Assembly: GCA_964036295.1 (NCBI GenBank)
Contig: OZ038466.1
Span: forward strand, 5,512,501-5,576,500
From: Plumapathes pennacea
Lineage: Eukaryota > Cnidaria > Anthozoa > Antipatharia > Myriopathidae
Reading direction: 5' to 3'
DNA: 64,000 nucleotides
Shown: in pieces, positions 12,846 through 24,739 of the stretch
How positions within the stretch are numbered: position 1 is the first letter of the stretch
How the letters are laid out: each line of letters starts with the position of its first letter
Program-made: the position numbers and the translations under genes
The notes under the pieces: generated by a model
What the model saw: only the letters and a program-made list of their open reading frames with translations
The model's database searches: none
Told to the model about the DNA's origin: nothing

Positions 12846-14355
12846 TAGAGATTGGAACATCATTGAGATGGTTAACAAAGGATGTCATCACATGTATACA
12901 ATCCACGTACCAGGATTTTACTAAATTCTAGAAATAATCATGATAAACTGCATTAGACAAATATCAATTATCAAAGTCCAACTAATTCAATACTTCTTCT
13001 TCCGTCAAGACTATAATGGTAACTGTGGTGACGTCAGCCAACCAGATAATTATATATTGACTGTTAGAGCAGGAATATTAATTTTCATGATTGGCAAAAT
13101 TAGAATAACAAAAGAAAAAATGTTTCTAAACCATGACTATCACTGTTCGCAGTCAAGATACAGTACATGCAGTATGGCTGTAACAATTAGATTCTAACAT
13201 GAGATTGTAAACACACTATTCACCCAATGCCTTCTTGTTGACATTACAAAGAATGTACAATTTTGACCCATTTCCATGCAGGCTTCACAGGAATTTGCTT
13301 ATTAATACACAAATCTATTTTTAGAAGCTGCTCTTTGTATATGCAACACATTCTTGTGATGTAGATGGCACTTCTTTACAAATAAATATTTTCTGTTGAA
13401 AAGCAATAAAAATATTAAGAAATATTATTGTGAAGGTTCCCTCACTGCTTATACTGTACATGTATAATATTATATTAGACATAATAATTTAATTATGAAC
13501 AGTCATGCATGTACTTTTCTTCTGAACTAAACATTTTCTCCACACTGAACTAGACACAGCTGGCTACAGTAGATGACGTGAAAGAAGTTTGTTTAATCAA
13601 TGCAGTAAATACCCTTTTCCCCAAGCTCATCAAACTAATGTATATTCTCAGCCATCCATTCAAGAAGAAACTGTTTGTTGTCAGAAATGGTAGCTGTACG
13701 TACTGTAAGGAAACAAAAGAGAAACTTGTCATTCATGTCACTAAGAGATAATTCAAACACTTCTGGCTCTGTGCAGTTATGTACCAAAATATCAATATTG
13801 TGAAGGATATACAAATTAAAACAAGATTACATTTTATTTAAGCATTTTGTGTAAAATACACTGACAAGTTCAGTTCTTTCATCAACATTGTAATTCTCTG
13901 AAAGAATAGCTAACTAATAATAACACTGTAAGGTCTGGAGTCACTAGGCCTGTACAATTCAGTATGCCAAAACAACAACACAACAATCACCATAAAATAA
14001 TATTATAGTTGAGTGCAGACTACATTCTATATTATTATTTTTACAAACAGTATTACAGCATGTTTCTTGCTGCAGTAAAAGTAGCAGAAAAAAGACTAAA
14101 AACATTACACAGTTGTGTAGGGTTTCCTGAATGAAGTAGTACCAGGAAGTAAACATCTGTATAAACGTGTGTGTTTTGCAGAGTAGCAAATGGGTTTTTG
14201 AGCATTTATTAGATATTTACATTGATAACACTTCTTGGTCCAATCTGTAAAGATTGCATGGTCCATTTACATGCCTCATTTTTTATTGCATTATTAACCA
14301 CTACATGTAAGTAGCCAATAGTATACAAAACAATGCCTATAAAATCCTTGTGTTG
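12846..14355. other. convergent intergenic region between ATG3 and dyskerin
   Basis: This region holds the 3' UTRs of two convergent genes. AATAAA on the plus strand at 13381 and 13405 may serve ATG3. TTTATT at 14282-14287 (AATAAA on the minus strand) lies about 70 bp past the dyskerin stop. No gene was seen between them. Confidence 0.6.
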
Positions 14356-17300
14356 TTAGTCTGATGACTCTGAATCAGATGACTCCTTCTTGGCCTCCTT
14401 TTCCTTCTTCTTTTTCTTTTTCTTCTTTTTCTCTTTCTGTTCTTCAGCTGATGACTGCAACAACAACAACAACAACAAAAACAATATGTGTCATTGTGCT
14501 ATCAAAGCCAAAACAGTAGTGTGAACCAGTGTAGACTGAAGTACAGTAACACAAAAACTATTCTTATGTGTAAGGCATACTGTACAATAATGTTCTGTCA
14601 AAGACTAATCTTTGAAGTTTTGATGTACAGGAAAAGCAGTTCCACATCTGAAAACACTGAAAATGTTCTAACTTACATCCTTGTCTTTTTCCTTTGATTT
14701 CTTTTTGTCCTTCTTGGACTTTTTCTTTTCCTGTTTCTTTGGTGTACTTTCTTCAGTACTCTCCTCTCCACTATCGCGCTTGCGCTGAAATGAACAGAAA
14801 GATTTAAAGTCCTGGCGAATTAGCTGATAATCAATGGCATAGAGATGACAATGCTATTGTTTCATTCCGACAGCTCTGCTGCTCATGTAGACCATCATGA
14901 CATTTGGGAAGATATTCATGTTTTGTCTGAACATCCATGAGATTGATTTACAGTATTTATACTGGTCAAAGATCAGTGTTTGTACATGTACTATTCATGT
15001 ATCATAAAAATGTACCAAAATATTTGACTATTTGCTACAGTAATCCCAAAACATACAGTGTACATTACCTTCTTTCCTTCCACTTCTCCTGGAGTCAGCG
15101 GAGCCGCTGGACTTGAGCTAACTTCAGGTTTCCCACTGAAACAAAATAATAAAATCATCATGCCAGGCTCTGGGAAATAGAGAACATACAGTCTGATGCA
15201 AGCCTAGAAACAGCAATAGGACAGCAGCGTTGCCTTACTTGAAATGAGGATGGGACTCCTTCCATTGCTCAGGAGTATTCTCATTTGGTTTTCCAAACTT
15301 GTCAAGTTTCCCAGCAGCAATCAACTTCTTCTTTTCGAGGGCCTGTTTAGGGGTAAAAGTGAGTTTTGAGTTCAGACACGGCTTGTGTGGTGCAAGTAGT
15401 GTTTATAAATGTAACAAGACTTGTAACATTGATCTGATTTTGTGTTATAAGTAACAGTCCAACCAGTTTTACCCATAAAAGAGATGACTCTTGGGCTTAC
15501 AGGGTTTCTGTAGACGTTATTTTTTAGAAGTACTGTACCTTTGGTCCAAGTCCCCATTTCCTTGGGTATGTATCTCTCTCCATGATGACCCGTTTGATCT
15601 TGGCCACAAGTCCATGATCGCATGCTGCCATTACCGCTGTTGTCATCAGGGCAATACCTAATGAGTGTGGAGATGAGTTAGTTGTTTTGTTCTAATCTGT
15701 AGCACCTATACTGTACATGTATGAAGACTCCAGTGCACAATCACATGCATGTACACATTTCTAATCAGTTGTTCTGTAATTCACCTCTTTAGCTTCATTC
15801 ATGTGACAATGTTATACAGTACAACATGGGAGTTCATTATTGCTTCAGGTACAAAATGCTTTACCAAGAGCACTGTCACAGTTTAATTTTGAAATGGGAC
15901 AACAAACAGGAAACATGTAGCTATGCTGTACACCCTTTCACTCGTGAATGATCAACTTCAAATTCATCTTTTTAAGTCTCTCACTAGAGATTTTTTTTCT
16001 CTCACTAGAAATACTGTACACATTATGTGTACCACACAGTAAGGAGAACTTGGCGACTAGAAATAAATTATGTTCTGGAGCTCAGAGACTTTGTTCATCC
16101 TGTAGTGGAGAGCAAATCAAATATTTTCCTCAGCTACTGTACAGGTTTTCTCACAGCCTCTCACCTAATGCAATAGCCTCTCCCTTTGTCGTCATTATAA
16201 CAACTTCACTGTTGAGTTCAATCCCTGATTCATATCTTAAGAGCCCGGGCAGCATGAGTTTGGCTCCATAGCAGATGGCATTAACCTGATGGAAAGAAAT
16301 CATTTTATTTTAAAAGATCTTATTTCTGGAAATCTTGTTATGTTAGGAGTGACTACTGTACATCAAGTGGAATGCATTAAACTACTGAGTAAGTTTAGAG
16401 TAGAAAAATATACACAGTATAATATACAGAAAATGACTTCGGTGCTTTAAAGGAGGTATAGAAAATTAGTGTTCTTCTGTCGTGAATTATGCTATGAAAA
16501 AATGATGGTTTGTTCTTTTAATTTGTTGTATGTTTGTATGCATACACTGTAACATGTTGTTGTTGTTGTTACCATTTTTGTTTTGTACACTCACCGCACT
16601 GTCTTTTACGACAAGTCGTTTGTGTGAAGTCAGAAGAGCTTCCAGTGGCTTGATAGTGCGTCTCAGATAGGACTCTAGAAGGGGATTGAACACACAGGGG
16701 GAAGTCAGTCACAGTATCAGCTATTAAACAACAGAAAACAGTAGAAAAAATACTGTGCATGTATACTCACCGTCTTTGGAATTGTCATAGGTCCACTGAG
16801 CATCAAGAATATCATGCATGGTAGCCATGTTGTCCTGGCAACAACAAAAATTATGACAGTTTAACCATTAACTTCTGAACTCAATATGCAGATTCTCCCA
16901 ACTTTTTAAGAAGAAATTATATGAGTGATGTTGTAAGAATATTGATAGTTCAATAAGCTTTCATCTGAGCAAGTTATCAAAAGCCAAGTTCTCCTTTCTG
17001 TATGGTATACTTCTGGTAAGAAACTGAAAATTAAAGTCAAGGTTGGAAGCTCTTACAAGTGAAATGGTTATTTTGCTACAGGTACAGTAGCTACAGAAAT
17101 ATTAATTTTCAGGAACATGTATGCATGTTATGTTATGTTATACACTTTATGAAAGAGAAGTGTTAGAAGAATTGCCAGCTTGACCAGCTCCAGAGCACAG
17201 TATCATGGTAAAACTAACATTTTCAGACTGAATGCCAGATCTGACTCGGCGTAACTCCTGCATGTGGGCTCCTATGCCCATCAAAAGCCCAATGTGTACA

Positions 17301-20300
17301 CACAGGGTTCTGATGTATGTACCAGCTTCACAGCTCACCCAGAAGACACCTTGAAAACAATCAGACATTCAATAGATCACAACATCACAAGATCATCACA
17401 AGTACACAAGTATAAAGATAAACTGTAATGGTGGCTATATTATTATTTAATATCAAAATCTGAACTACACTGCACATGGGGATGACACAGCCAAACTATC
17501 ATTTTTTCCCCAAAATGAAAGGTTGAGTACAGACATACCATATAAACACTTAAAAACTTAAAAACTTAAAAACTCAAGTAAAAAAGATAAGGATTGTTAG
17601 AGACAGTACATACCCAGATGTCTTTCCTTATCAAATTCCAGAAGTTTACTCTCATAGATGGTTCTGATCCGTAGCTGTCGCTTGACTGCAGAGATAAGTG
17701 GTGGTCGCTGGAACAGTGCTCCTGTCAAAGTCTCAATTGTCTGGTGGGCAAAAGTAATGCACTTGGTTGGGCTACGAGTATACAATAGAATGAATATACT
17801 GTATTGTGCAGAATGATAATAATTATCCACAATATTGTCTTGTGGTTTGTTTCTCCACTTTTCTGTGCTTTACAGCTCAAGTCGACAATGCAAATTCTCC
17901 CAGACAGCTGTACCAGCCAGGAACAAGCAGAACATTCCTCTATTTCTCTATAATGATTACAGTATGGTACTATAGCTGTTGTGATACTTCAACTGACCTT
18001 TGCCAGCTCCGTTTCACTTTCAATGGCATCATGAAGTCGGACAATGCATACATACTCTTTACCTGCAATGGAACACAAAAAATAATATTAAAATCAGCTC
18101 CTTCAATCTCTCACCAGAGACATGGTATAGTATCGAGAATGTGATACTTGATAGTTCATTCAGACAAAAGCTGATTGGCCTATCAATTCTCACTATATCA
18201 CTCAGATGTTTTCTTCTTGAATAGTTAGGAGAATTTGTAATCTGAGCTCAAGAGTGAAAGGTTTAACCACAAACCATACAAATTTTGAACCAAAATAAAA
18301 CCTAGCCTGCACGCAGATGTCCTGTATCCCCACTAAAGTCGGAAAAGAAACCTTAGCGTGGATACAGGGCATCTGCACACAGGCTAAATAGAACCCAGCT
18401 TGCCTGTGTTATTTTATTTTCTTGTGATTTAGAAATGAAGCACTTTACTCACCTGCTCCTTGCTGTGATTTTACCAACCGTGTAGCTCTGTCGATGCACA
18501 CTATAAGGCAGCCAGTCACCTTTGGGTCCAGAGTTCCACTGTGACCAGTCTTGTCCACACGTAGAATCCTTCTGATCCATGCTACAACCTGCCATGGTAT
18601 TCAAAGTCAGTTCTATTTTACAATGTACAGGATCACATTCTTTTAATCCAGGCAATCAGAAATTACATGTACTGCAGGATCTTTTTAACTGGTTGGTAAC
18701 CAAGATGAAAAGCCTACATTATCGCCTGATTCCAGTTGCCTGTACACTTTTATCTTGCAGTGAAACAGTAATCAGATTGTAGTGCTATAATGTAGTTTCT
18801 CAAATGTAGTGTTTTATTCTTGCCCTAAAATAGATTTGTTGGTGAAAATCCAGCATGATGACACATCTCAATAATCAAGCTGCACTATACTGGCATGAGA
18901 GTATTATATTTTAATAGTCACTAACCTCGTGTGAAGAAGGATTTGCTGGTTTATCAAGGTTTATGAAGCCACTCCTGTCATGAAGAATGTAATAGAATAT
19001 CAGGGGAATTATGAATATTATGACTATTTGGTACACTTGAAACATGTCGAAAAACCTTACATTGTCCTTCTACACAAAACAAGAGCTACTGTACAATATA
19101 CAACACTCACGAAATATAATCTTTCAGGTCCCGCTTGAGAGGTGAGCATCCATTTGGAAGAGGTGTAAAGTGACCTGTTCGCACATTGAGTTTATCATAG
19201 TTCTAAAACAAAAAAGAACAAAATAAAAAAAAAAATTAAGGAAACAAACTATATTTTTACAGAGGATAAAGGTTTACAATACACTGTAATCTGGTACAAA
19301 CTTTGAACCTATACAATACATGTGCAATTTGCAAACTTTTGATGTCCAGTGTAAAGTTCAAGGTCACATACAAATGGCTTAAACCCATTCGCTCACAGGA
19401 GTGATCAACTTAAATTTTCTATTTTTGATCTCTCAACAGAGATGCACCATACAAGTAGTAAGAAAAACTTGGTACTGTATAAGCCACTTCTACAATCATA
19501 TCCATGCACTCTGTCTGCCAAGTTCTATTGTCAGATGGCCTGCAAGAGCATCTGCGCTTTACGATCTGCGAATGATTGTGAAAGTGACTTATTGATAGCT
19601 TACAGTTTGTGTACACTTAAAGTTCACAACGGTAAAGCAAGCACAAGTGCAATAGAATGAAAAATTTTACATTCTCTTGCACTTGCTTCACAAATTTTAC
19701 TGTGTGAACCAGTCACTTGCACTTCCTTTACTCATGTGACCCAGCCTTGTAATACAGTGTAATACAGTGTAATACAGTGTAATACCTTTAACAACAGTGG
19801 CCATTGCGATGTATCAAGCACTGATGACTTGGATGAAGGCTTCACATGGAATTCTTCTTGATGTTGAGTTTCCTATAATGACCAGAACTTAATTAGGTAC
19901 ATTGGCACCCAGTTTTTAAAGATTGGACAGTGACCCAGTCTGTATAGTACATACTGTATATTCCCTGTGAAGTTTTGAAACCTCCTCTTGATAATGCAAT
20001 TACAGCAAAATTACAAAGATAAACGACCTAATAGTGCTTAAATATTTTGCTGTTACATTTTGTTCGGGGAATACACACCAGAAAAAGTTTACCAGAAATC
20101 AGAACTTGAATAAAAACCAAGATCGAGCTAGCCTCACAGAAGCGAAATTAACCTTATTTTTTGACTCTTAATATATTCTGCATTTGATCTTTTGTGGTGC
20201 AGCATAAAATTATAAACTGTGCGAAGCGAGTAAAGAGACCGAGCGAGACTGACCCCAAGACTGGCGGAGACCACGTCACTCTTACGCTTCTTTGCTTTCT

Positions 20301-20323
20301 TTGAAGAACCTGCATTTCGACAT
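14356..20323 (-). CDS. DKC1: dyskerin, H/ACA RNP pseudouridine synthase, 16 exons, frameshift in exon 1
   Basis: Exons, 5' to 3': 20323-20254, 19872-19786, 19202-19111, 18974-18926, 18588-18453, 18062-17998, 17740-17614, 17349-17219, 16834-16771, 16674-16595, 16285-16165, 15657-15539, 15342-15239, 15135-15069, 14784-14677, 14454-14356. Exons 2-16 give 482 residues, collinear with human dyskerin. The enzyme isomerises uridine in rRNA and snRNA, guided by H/ACA RNAs, and in vertebrates also stabilises telomerase RNA. The TruB catalytic motif [13 protein letters not shown] is in exon 5, with the catalytic Asp near residue 120. The PUA domain begins at [15 protein letters not shown]. The C-terminus is a lysine-rich nuclear tail ending ESSDSESSD. 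Exon 1 has KKAKKRKS in the right frame, but the only nearby ATG (20323) is one base out of frame. That is a frameshift, an assembly error, or a missed upstream exon. Confidence 0.95.
15938..16060 (-). mobile_element. family 1 TTAA-MITE, partial copy in a dyskerin intron
   Basis: It shares the terminal CACCCTTTCACTCGTGA...GATCAACTTCAAATTC and the internal TCTCTCACTAGAGA and GGAGAACTTGG words with the other family 1 copies. It lies between the exons ending at 15657 and starting at 16165. Confidence 0.55.
16861..17070 (+). mobile_element. family 1 TTAA-MITE copy in a dyskerin intron
   Basis: It starts TTAACCATTAACTTCTGAAC and shares AATATGCAGATTCTCCCAAC, CATCTGAGCAAG and AAAGCCAAGTTCTCC with the copy at 4754. 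The ends have decayed. It lies wholly in an intron. Confidence 0.7.
18090..18266 (-). mobile_element. family 1 TTAA-MITE copy in a dyskerin intron
   Basis: In reverse orientation it ends CAAGAGTGAAAGGTTTAA, matching the terminal repeat of the family. Internal words (AGGAGAATTTG, CTCACCAGAGACATGG) match the other copies. Confidence 0.6.
19384..19500 (-). mobile_element. family 1 TTAA-MITE fragment in a dyskerin intron
   Basis: Contains CACAGGAGTGATCAACTTAAATT, given here as matching positions 19395-19417, then TCTCTCAACAGAGATG and GAAAAACTTGG, in the same order as the right half of family 1. It is truncated. Confidence 0.5.
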
Positions 20324-20728
20324 TAGACACTGGTCAGTCAAATGTCTGCCCGAGAAGCGCGCAGCTACATATCACAACGAAGCAAGAGACCAGTGCAATT
20401 CTACCTGGCTCGTCGTCTTCTGTTCGAGTTTTGTCCTTTTTGTGCTTCTTATGCGGTGTAACGTCTGCAAGAGATCATTGCCAGTTTAGAGGTACGAGTT
20501 GGAATTTCCATGGGAGGACTGAATCGGACACAGTTTCACCCTTCTATTTACCTGCGTCCGCCATTTTTCTGCACGTGGTTGTGGGGCTATTTTGCGCATG
20601 TCACGGCACGGCGTCTTCAATCTCGTCCAATCTCGTACCCAGGGTTGTGCCTAAATCGTACCAACGGGAAGGACAGCCGCGCAAGACTGAAAACGAGTTT
20701 AGACATCGAACGATGGAATGAACAAGCC

Positions 20729-21012
20729 TTAAGGTAAAGTAATATGGGCAACATTTTCTTGCAACTTGTCGCGCAACAAAGTTGCGTAGCAAGTTGCGGC
20801 CTATTGTTGCACGTATTACTACCTTCGCACGCAACTTGTTCTGCAACAAAATTTCGTGTTGCGAGTTGCGGCAACATGTTAAAAAAGTAGAAGCCGAGTC
20901 TACGAAATTTTGTTGGGTACGTTGGTAAGTGCAACACAGGCCGCAACTTGCTACGCAACTTTGTTACACGACGAGTTGCAAGAAAATGTTGCCCGTATTA
21001 CTTCACCTTTAA
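20729..21012. mobile_element. TTAA-bounded TTGC-rich element (family 2), left palindrome end
   Basis: TTAA at 20729-20732 and 21009-21012 flank terminal inverted repeats of about 70 bp: GGTAAAGTAATATGGGCAAC at the left, GTTGCCCGTATTACTTCACC at the right. The length is about 280 bp with no ORF. It is repeated in inverted orientation at 23452-23739, and a diverged copy lies at 6.54 kb. The TTAA target fits piggyBac or Kolobok superfamilies; I cannot choose between them. Confidence 0.75.
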
Positions 21013-21176
21013 GGTGCCTCCGGAGTTTCATTGGGCGCAATCGTCTATGACAAACTTTACGCGGATCATAACTTTTTTGGCTTTTATGCGATTCCTATAA
21101 AACTTTAAGAAACGTTGCATCTATCATTCAGCAATAATATGACAGAAAGCAATAAAGAAATAATCAACCAGTTTGC

Positions 21177-21428
21177 AAAAAAAAAAAATATAAATAAACA
21201 AATAATCGCGCCGTGGGGAGAGCTGTCCGGATCCCAAGCCAGTTCGAGGGGCAACCCTTGCCTAACACCCGTCCACACTCAACGAACGGGGAGAGGTAAT
21301 TCGGCCCCCAAGCCATGGTGAATTATCCCTAAATCCGAAGAGCGCTTAAATGCTAAGCCGACTTATTAATTATATGCACCGAATCAGGTATATATAGTTT
21401 CAGGCAAGAGGTCATTCATCCATATGGG
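21177..21428 (-). ncRNA. candidate Pol III-type structured small RNA, left-arm copy
   Basis: Mirror copy of the candidate at 23035-23287; see that entry for motifs. On the minus strand the order is CCATATGGATGAATGACC, TATATA, a GC-rich body, then a T run (poly-A on the plus strand at about 21178-21190). It is almost identical to the right-arm copy because it lies in the palindrome, so it is not independent evidence of conservation. Confidence 0.4.
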
Positions 21429-21667
21429 ATGCACCTTTTTATTGTCGTTCCTTGCTTTATGAATAATAATTGCACCATCCTATTGTTATAACCGGTTCAG
21501 CTACTTCTATATCCCCGAGCCACTTATCCGACTTTGAACTTGAGGTTCAATGTCAGAAAGGCCTGTTATAGCAACCTTGGGGCTCGGCGCATGCGCAACA
21601 GTACCTTTGATTTTTCTTAGTGAGACTGTGGCTGATCTTGTATCCAGACTCTTCCAGATTGGACATT

Positions 21668-21698
<31 letters not shown>

Positions 21699-21735
21699 GA
21701 GACGTTCACTAACAACTTTTCAGCTTCGGCTTCAT

Positions 21736-22308
21736 TAGTTTCACCGACAGTATCGAGTTTTTATCGACAGCTATCAAAATCTACCAATTTCTCTTGATCA
21801 CGCCCATTCGTTTGAATCCACGAGGAAACAGTTTTCCCTGAAAACCCCGGTACGTCTTCAAAGAATACTCTGATTGTGGGACTAACAAAGTGCCTCGGGA
21901 CTGGGAAAATGTGTTCGTTGTGTCGGAGGTTTATTATATCGGAAACTCCGTTATAATGAATTTGTGCCAAACGACCAAAGCATTCGTTCTATCGGGGTTT
22001 GGTTAATTTATGCTTTAAAATTAACCAGTGTTACGTTACCATCCAGCATTTGGTCTATTTTACAATACTACAGTATCTGGATTGGGTCCATGGCTTTGGG
22101 TGATTAATGTGTTAAAGCATTTCTGTGTTGATCTGATTCGCGATGCCAATCACCGTCGCGTGACGTTTTATCGGGGTAAATTGTAAGTTTGACATTTATT
22201 TGTTTCATCGGAATAGATTGTAACTTTAGGATTCTTGATTGCGTTCGTTATATTCTGTTCTATACATTTTATTTCCTGTAACTTTGGCCGGTCGAGCTGC
22301 AAAAGAAA

Positions 22309-22339
<31 letters not shown>

Positions 22340-22726
22340 TTCTTTCGTTATACCGGGGTTCCATTGTAGGCGAATATTGTTAGCACATTCATCTGATGAA
22401 AAGTTGTAAATGTCAACATAATTTTCCATAAACTCACACGTGCGAGGAGGGCTTTCTAGTGGCAGGTACATCCATTACAACGTTATTCTCTTCTATACCT
22501 CAGGTTAATATATCTCACTATCTCGTTGCCAAAGTTGGGGACATACGGAGGAAACACATCGCCGTCGAAGACACCATATACTGAGAACATACACACAAAA
22601 ATATTGGAAAAAAAAAAAAAAAACTGAAGGCTAATATAAACAGCCGACAGACTTGCAGAGCCATCGATATTTCCAAAGCAACAGTTGAATATACAACAAG
22701 TGATAATGAAGTCAATGCTTTTGCTG
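21736..22726. other. unique spacer of the palindrome
   Basis: The spacer has no supported gene. It carries words such as GTTATACCGGGGTTCCATTGTA and TTATATCGGAAACTCCGTTATA at its internal positions (about 21920-21960 and 22345-22370), which resemble pogo/Tigger-type MITE ends, and a 30-nt A run near 22305. It may be remains of DNA transposons. Confidence 0.4.
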
Positions 22727-23034
22727 AAGCCGAAGCCGAAGCTGAAAAGTTGTTAGTGAACGTCTCAAAAAAAAAAAAAAAAAAAAAAAATGTCCAGTGT
22801 CCAATCTGGAAGAGTCTGTATACAAGATTAGCCACAGTCTCAATAAGAAAAATCAAAGGTACTGTTGCGCATGCGCCGAGCCCCAAGGTTGCTATAACAG
22901 GCCTTTCTGACATTGAACCTCAAGTTCAAAGTCGGATAAGTGGCTCGGGGATATAGAAGTAACTGAACCGATTATAACAATAGGACGGTGCAATTATTAT
23001 TCATAAAGCAAGGAACGACGATAAAAAGGTGCAT

Positions 23035-23287
23035 CCCATATGGATGAATGACCTCTTGCCTGAAACTATATATACCTGATTCGGTGCATATAATTAATAA
23101 GTCGGCTTAGCATTTAAGCGCTCTTCGGATTTAGGGATAATTCACCATGGCTTGGGGGCCGAATTACCTCTCCCCGTTCGTTGAGTGTGGACGGGTGTTA
23201 GGCAAGGGTTGCCCCTCGAACTGGCTTGGGATCCGGACAGCTCTCCCCACGGCGCGATTATTTGTTTATTTATATATTTTTTTTTTT
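23035..23287 (+). ncRNA. candidate Pol III-type structured small RNA, right-arm copy
   Basis: In order: a CCCATATGGATGA block (PSE-like position), TATATATA about 30 bp on, a body with GGGATAATTCACC, GGCTTGGGGGCC, CTCTCCCCGTTCG and a second GGCTTGGG...GCTCTCCCC unit, then a T run at 23276-23287. The layout resembles snRNA-type Pol III genes with an upstream PSE, a TATA box and a T terminator. The same blocks in the same order occur at 46808-47098 in otherwise diverged sequence. GGGATAAT can pair with the downstream ATTA(C/T)CTC. I do not recognise the RNA; it is not a known spliceosomal snRNA, 7SK, U3, SRP or tRNA as far as I can tell. A SINE-like repeat is the main alternative. Confidence 0.45.
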
Positions 23288-23451
23288 GCAAACTGGTTGA
23301 TTATTTCTTTATTGCTTTCTGTCATATTATTGCTGAATGATAGATGCAACGTTTCTTAAAGTTTTATAGGAATCGCATAAAAGCCAAAAAAGTTATGATC
23401 CGCGTAAAGTTTGTCATAGACGATTGCGCCCAATGAAACTCCGGAGGCACC

Positions 23452-23739
23452 TTAAAGGTGAAGTAATACGGGCAACATTTTCTTGCAACTCGTCGTGTAA
23501 CAAAGTTGCGTAGCAAGTTGCGGCCTGTGTTGCACGCCGTACCTACGTACCCAACAAAATTTCGTAGACTCGGCTTCTACTTTTTTCAACATGTTGCCAC
23601 AACTCGCAACACGAAATTTTGTTGCAGAACAAGTTGCGTGCGAAGGTAGTAATACGTGCAACAACAGGCCGCAACTTGCTACGCAACTTTGTTGCGCGAC
23701 AAGTTGCAAGAAAATGTTACCCGTATTACTTCACCTTTA
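23452..23739. mobile_element. family 2 TTAA element, right palindrome end
   Basis: It begins with TTAA at 23452 followed by AGGTGAAGTAATACGGGCAAC and ends GTTACCCGTATTACTTCACCTT near 23738. It is the mirror of the element at 20729-21012. The outer side has lost TTAA (CTTTACCG). Confidence 0.7.
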
Positions 23740-24739
23740 CCGAGTTAAGTGAAATAACATCGCTTCTTTTCATCATAGTTCAGACGATTGTAATACATAT
23801 TGAACCTCGTGGCGAACTAAATTGTAGAAAATGTGACGTGTCCTTCCCGCTGGTACGGTGTAATCGTGTCGTACCAACGGGAAGGACAGAGTGAAATAAT
23901 TCGACTATTTTAGTCGAGGATCATTTTAAGAGTTAGTGTATCTTCAATAAAATCAAGTGGCATCTCTTCCTTTGATGGTGATTTAGACAACTGAGGCGAA
24001 CTAAACTGTGGAAAATGTGATCGTACCAGCGGGAAGGACAACGGGAAATAACCAGACTATCTTTAACCGCATCTTCAGTCGAGGATATACAGAGTAAAAT
24101 GTACCATCGGAAACTCAAGTAGAACTGCTTGACTGAATTATATTTGACACAAAATGAGCCTCACAGTGAAGCAGAGTATAGTAAAGTGTGGTGTCCTTTC
24201 CGCTGGTACGCTGTCTTTAAATTCCAACACTGTGTGTGACGGGACCTCATTCTGTTGATGCAGCCACATTATAATATAATCTAAATACTCATATTTGCTA
24301 TTGGGTGAACACGAAGATTTTCGGCAATCGTCAAGAAGAGCTAGCGAGTTAACCAACATCACCCCAGTGATCAGGGGGAAATTTACTGAACAGCGAAGAC
24401 ATGGAACGGAATGATATCGAGAACGAAGAGAACATCGTTGACAAATACGCCAGGATCCTTTTTCCCCTTACTTACTTTCTGTACAATGTGGGCTACTGGA
24501 TTATTTATTTGTCTTGATAAACACGAGGTCACGGGCCCGGTTGCTCAAAGTAATCCTCGATTTCTCGAGCCCCTATTTCACGCATTCAACGGGGGCGTGT
24601 GATAGAAGACGCTCATTCGAGGAAATGCGGTATGTCAGTATATTTGCATACTACATTACCAAGCTCAACAATTTACTTGACTGAAACTCTTTAAAACGGG
24701 CAGTAATTAACACCAAGGGGTGTACTCAATAGGAATTTG

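Larger units (their letters stand above)
20729..23739. repeat. 3-kb inverted repeat (palindrome) with 1-kb arms
   Basis: The left arm runs about 20733-21735 and the right arm about 22727-23735. Arm positions sum to about 44465 throughout, so they are collinear and nearly identical, differing mainly in poly-A/T length. The spacer is about 990 bp. Each arm contains a family 2 element, an AT-rich stretch, the small-RNA candidate, and a segment ending in a long A/T homopolymer. The outer edges coincide with the ends of the family 2 elements, which suggests a composite foldback element or an inverted duplication initiated there. Confidence 0.85.
20657..24210. promoter_or_regulatory. five copies of motif CGTACCA(A/G)CGGGAAGGACA
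   Basis: Copies: 20657-20675 (+), 23839-23857 (-), 23870-23888 (+), 24022-24040 (+), 24192-24210 (-, one change). The 19-nt word is conserved in both orientations while most of the surrounding sequence differs. Two copies form a closely spaced inverted pair. They flank the palindrome upstream of dyskerin. They may be protein-binding sites or ends of an uncharacterised repeat; no function is shown. Confidence 0.4.

Noticed and set aside
22518-22956. Frames in the right palindrome arm and their mirror in the left arm
   Set aside because: They are the same repeat read on both strands and run through a long A/T homopolymer.
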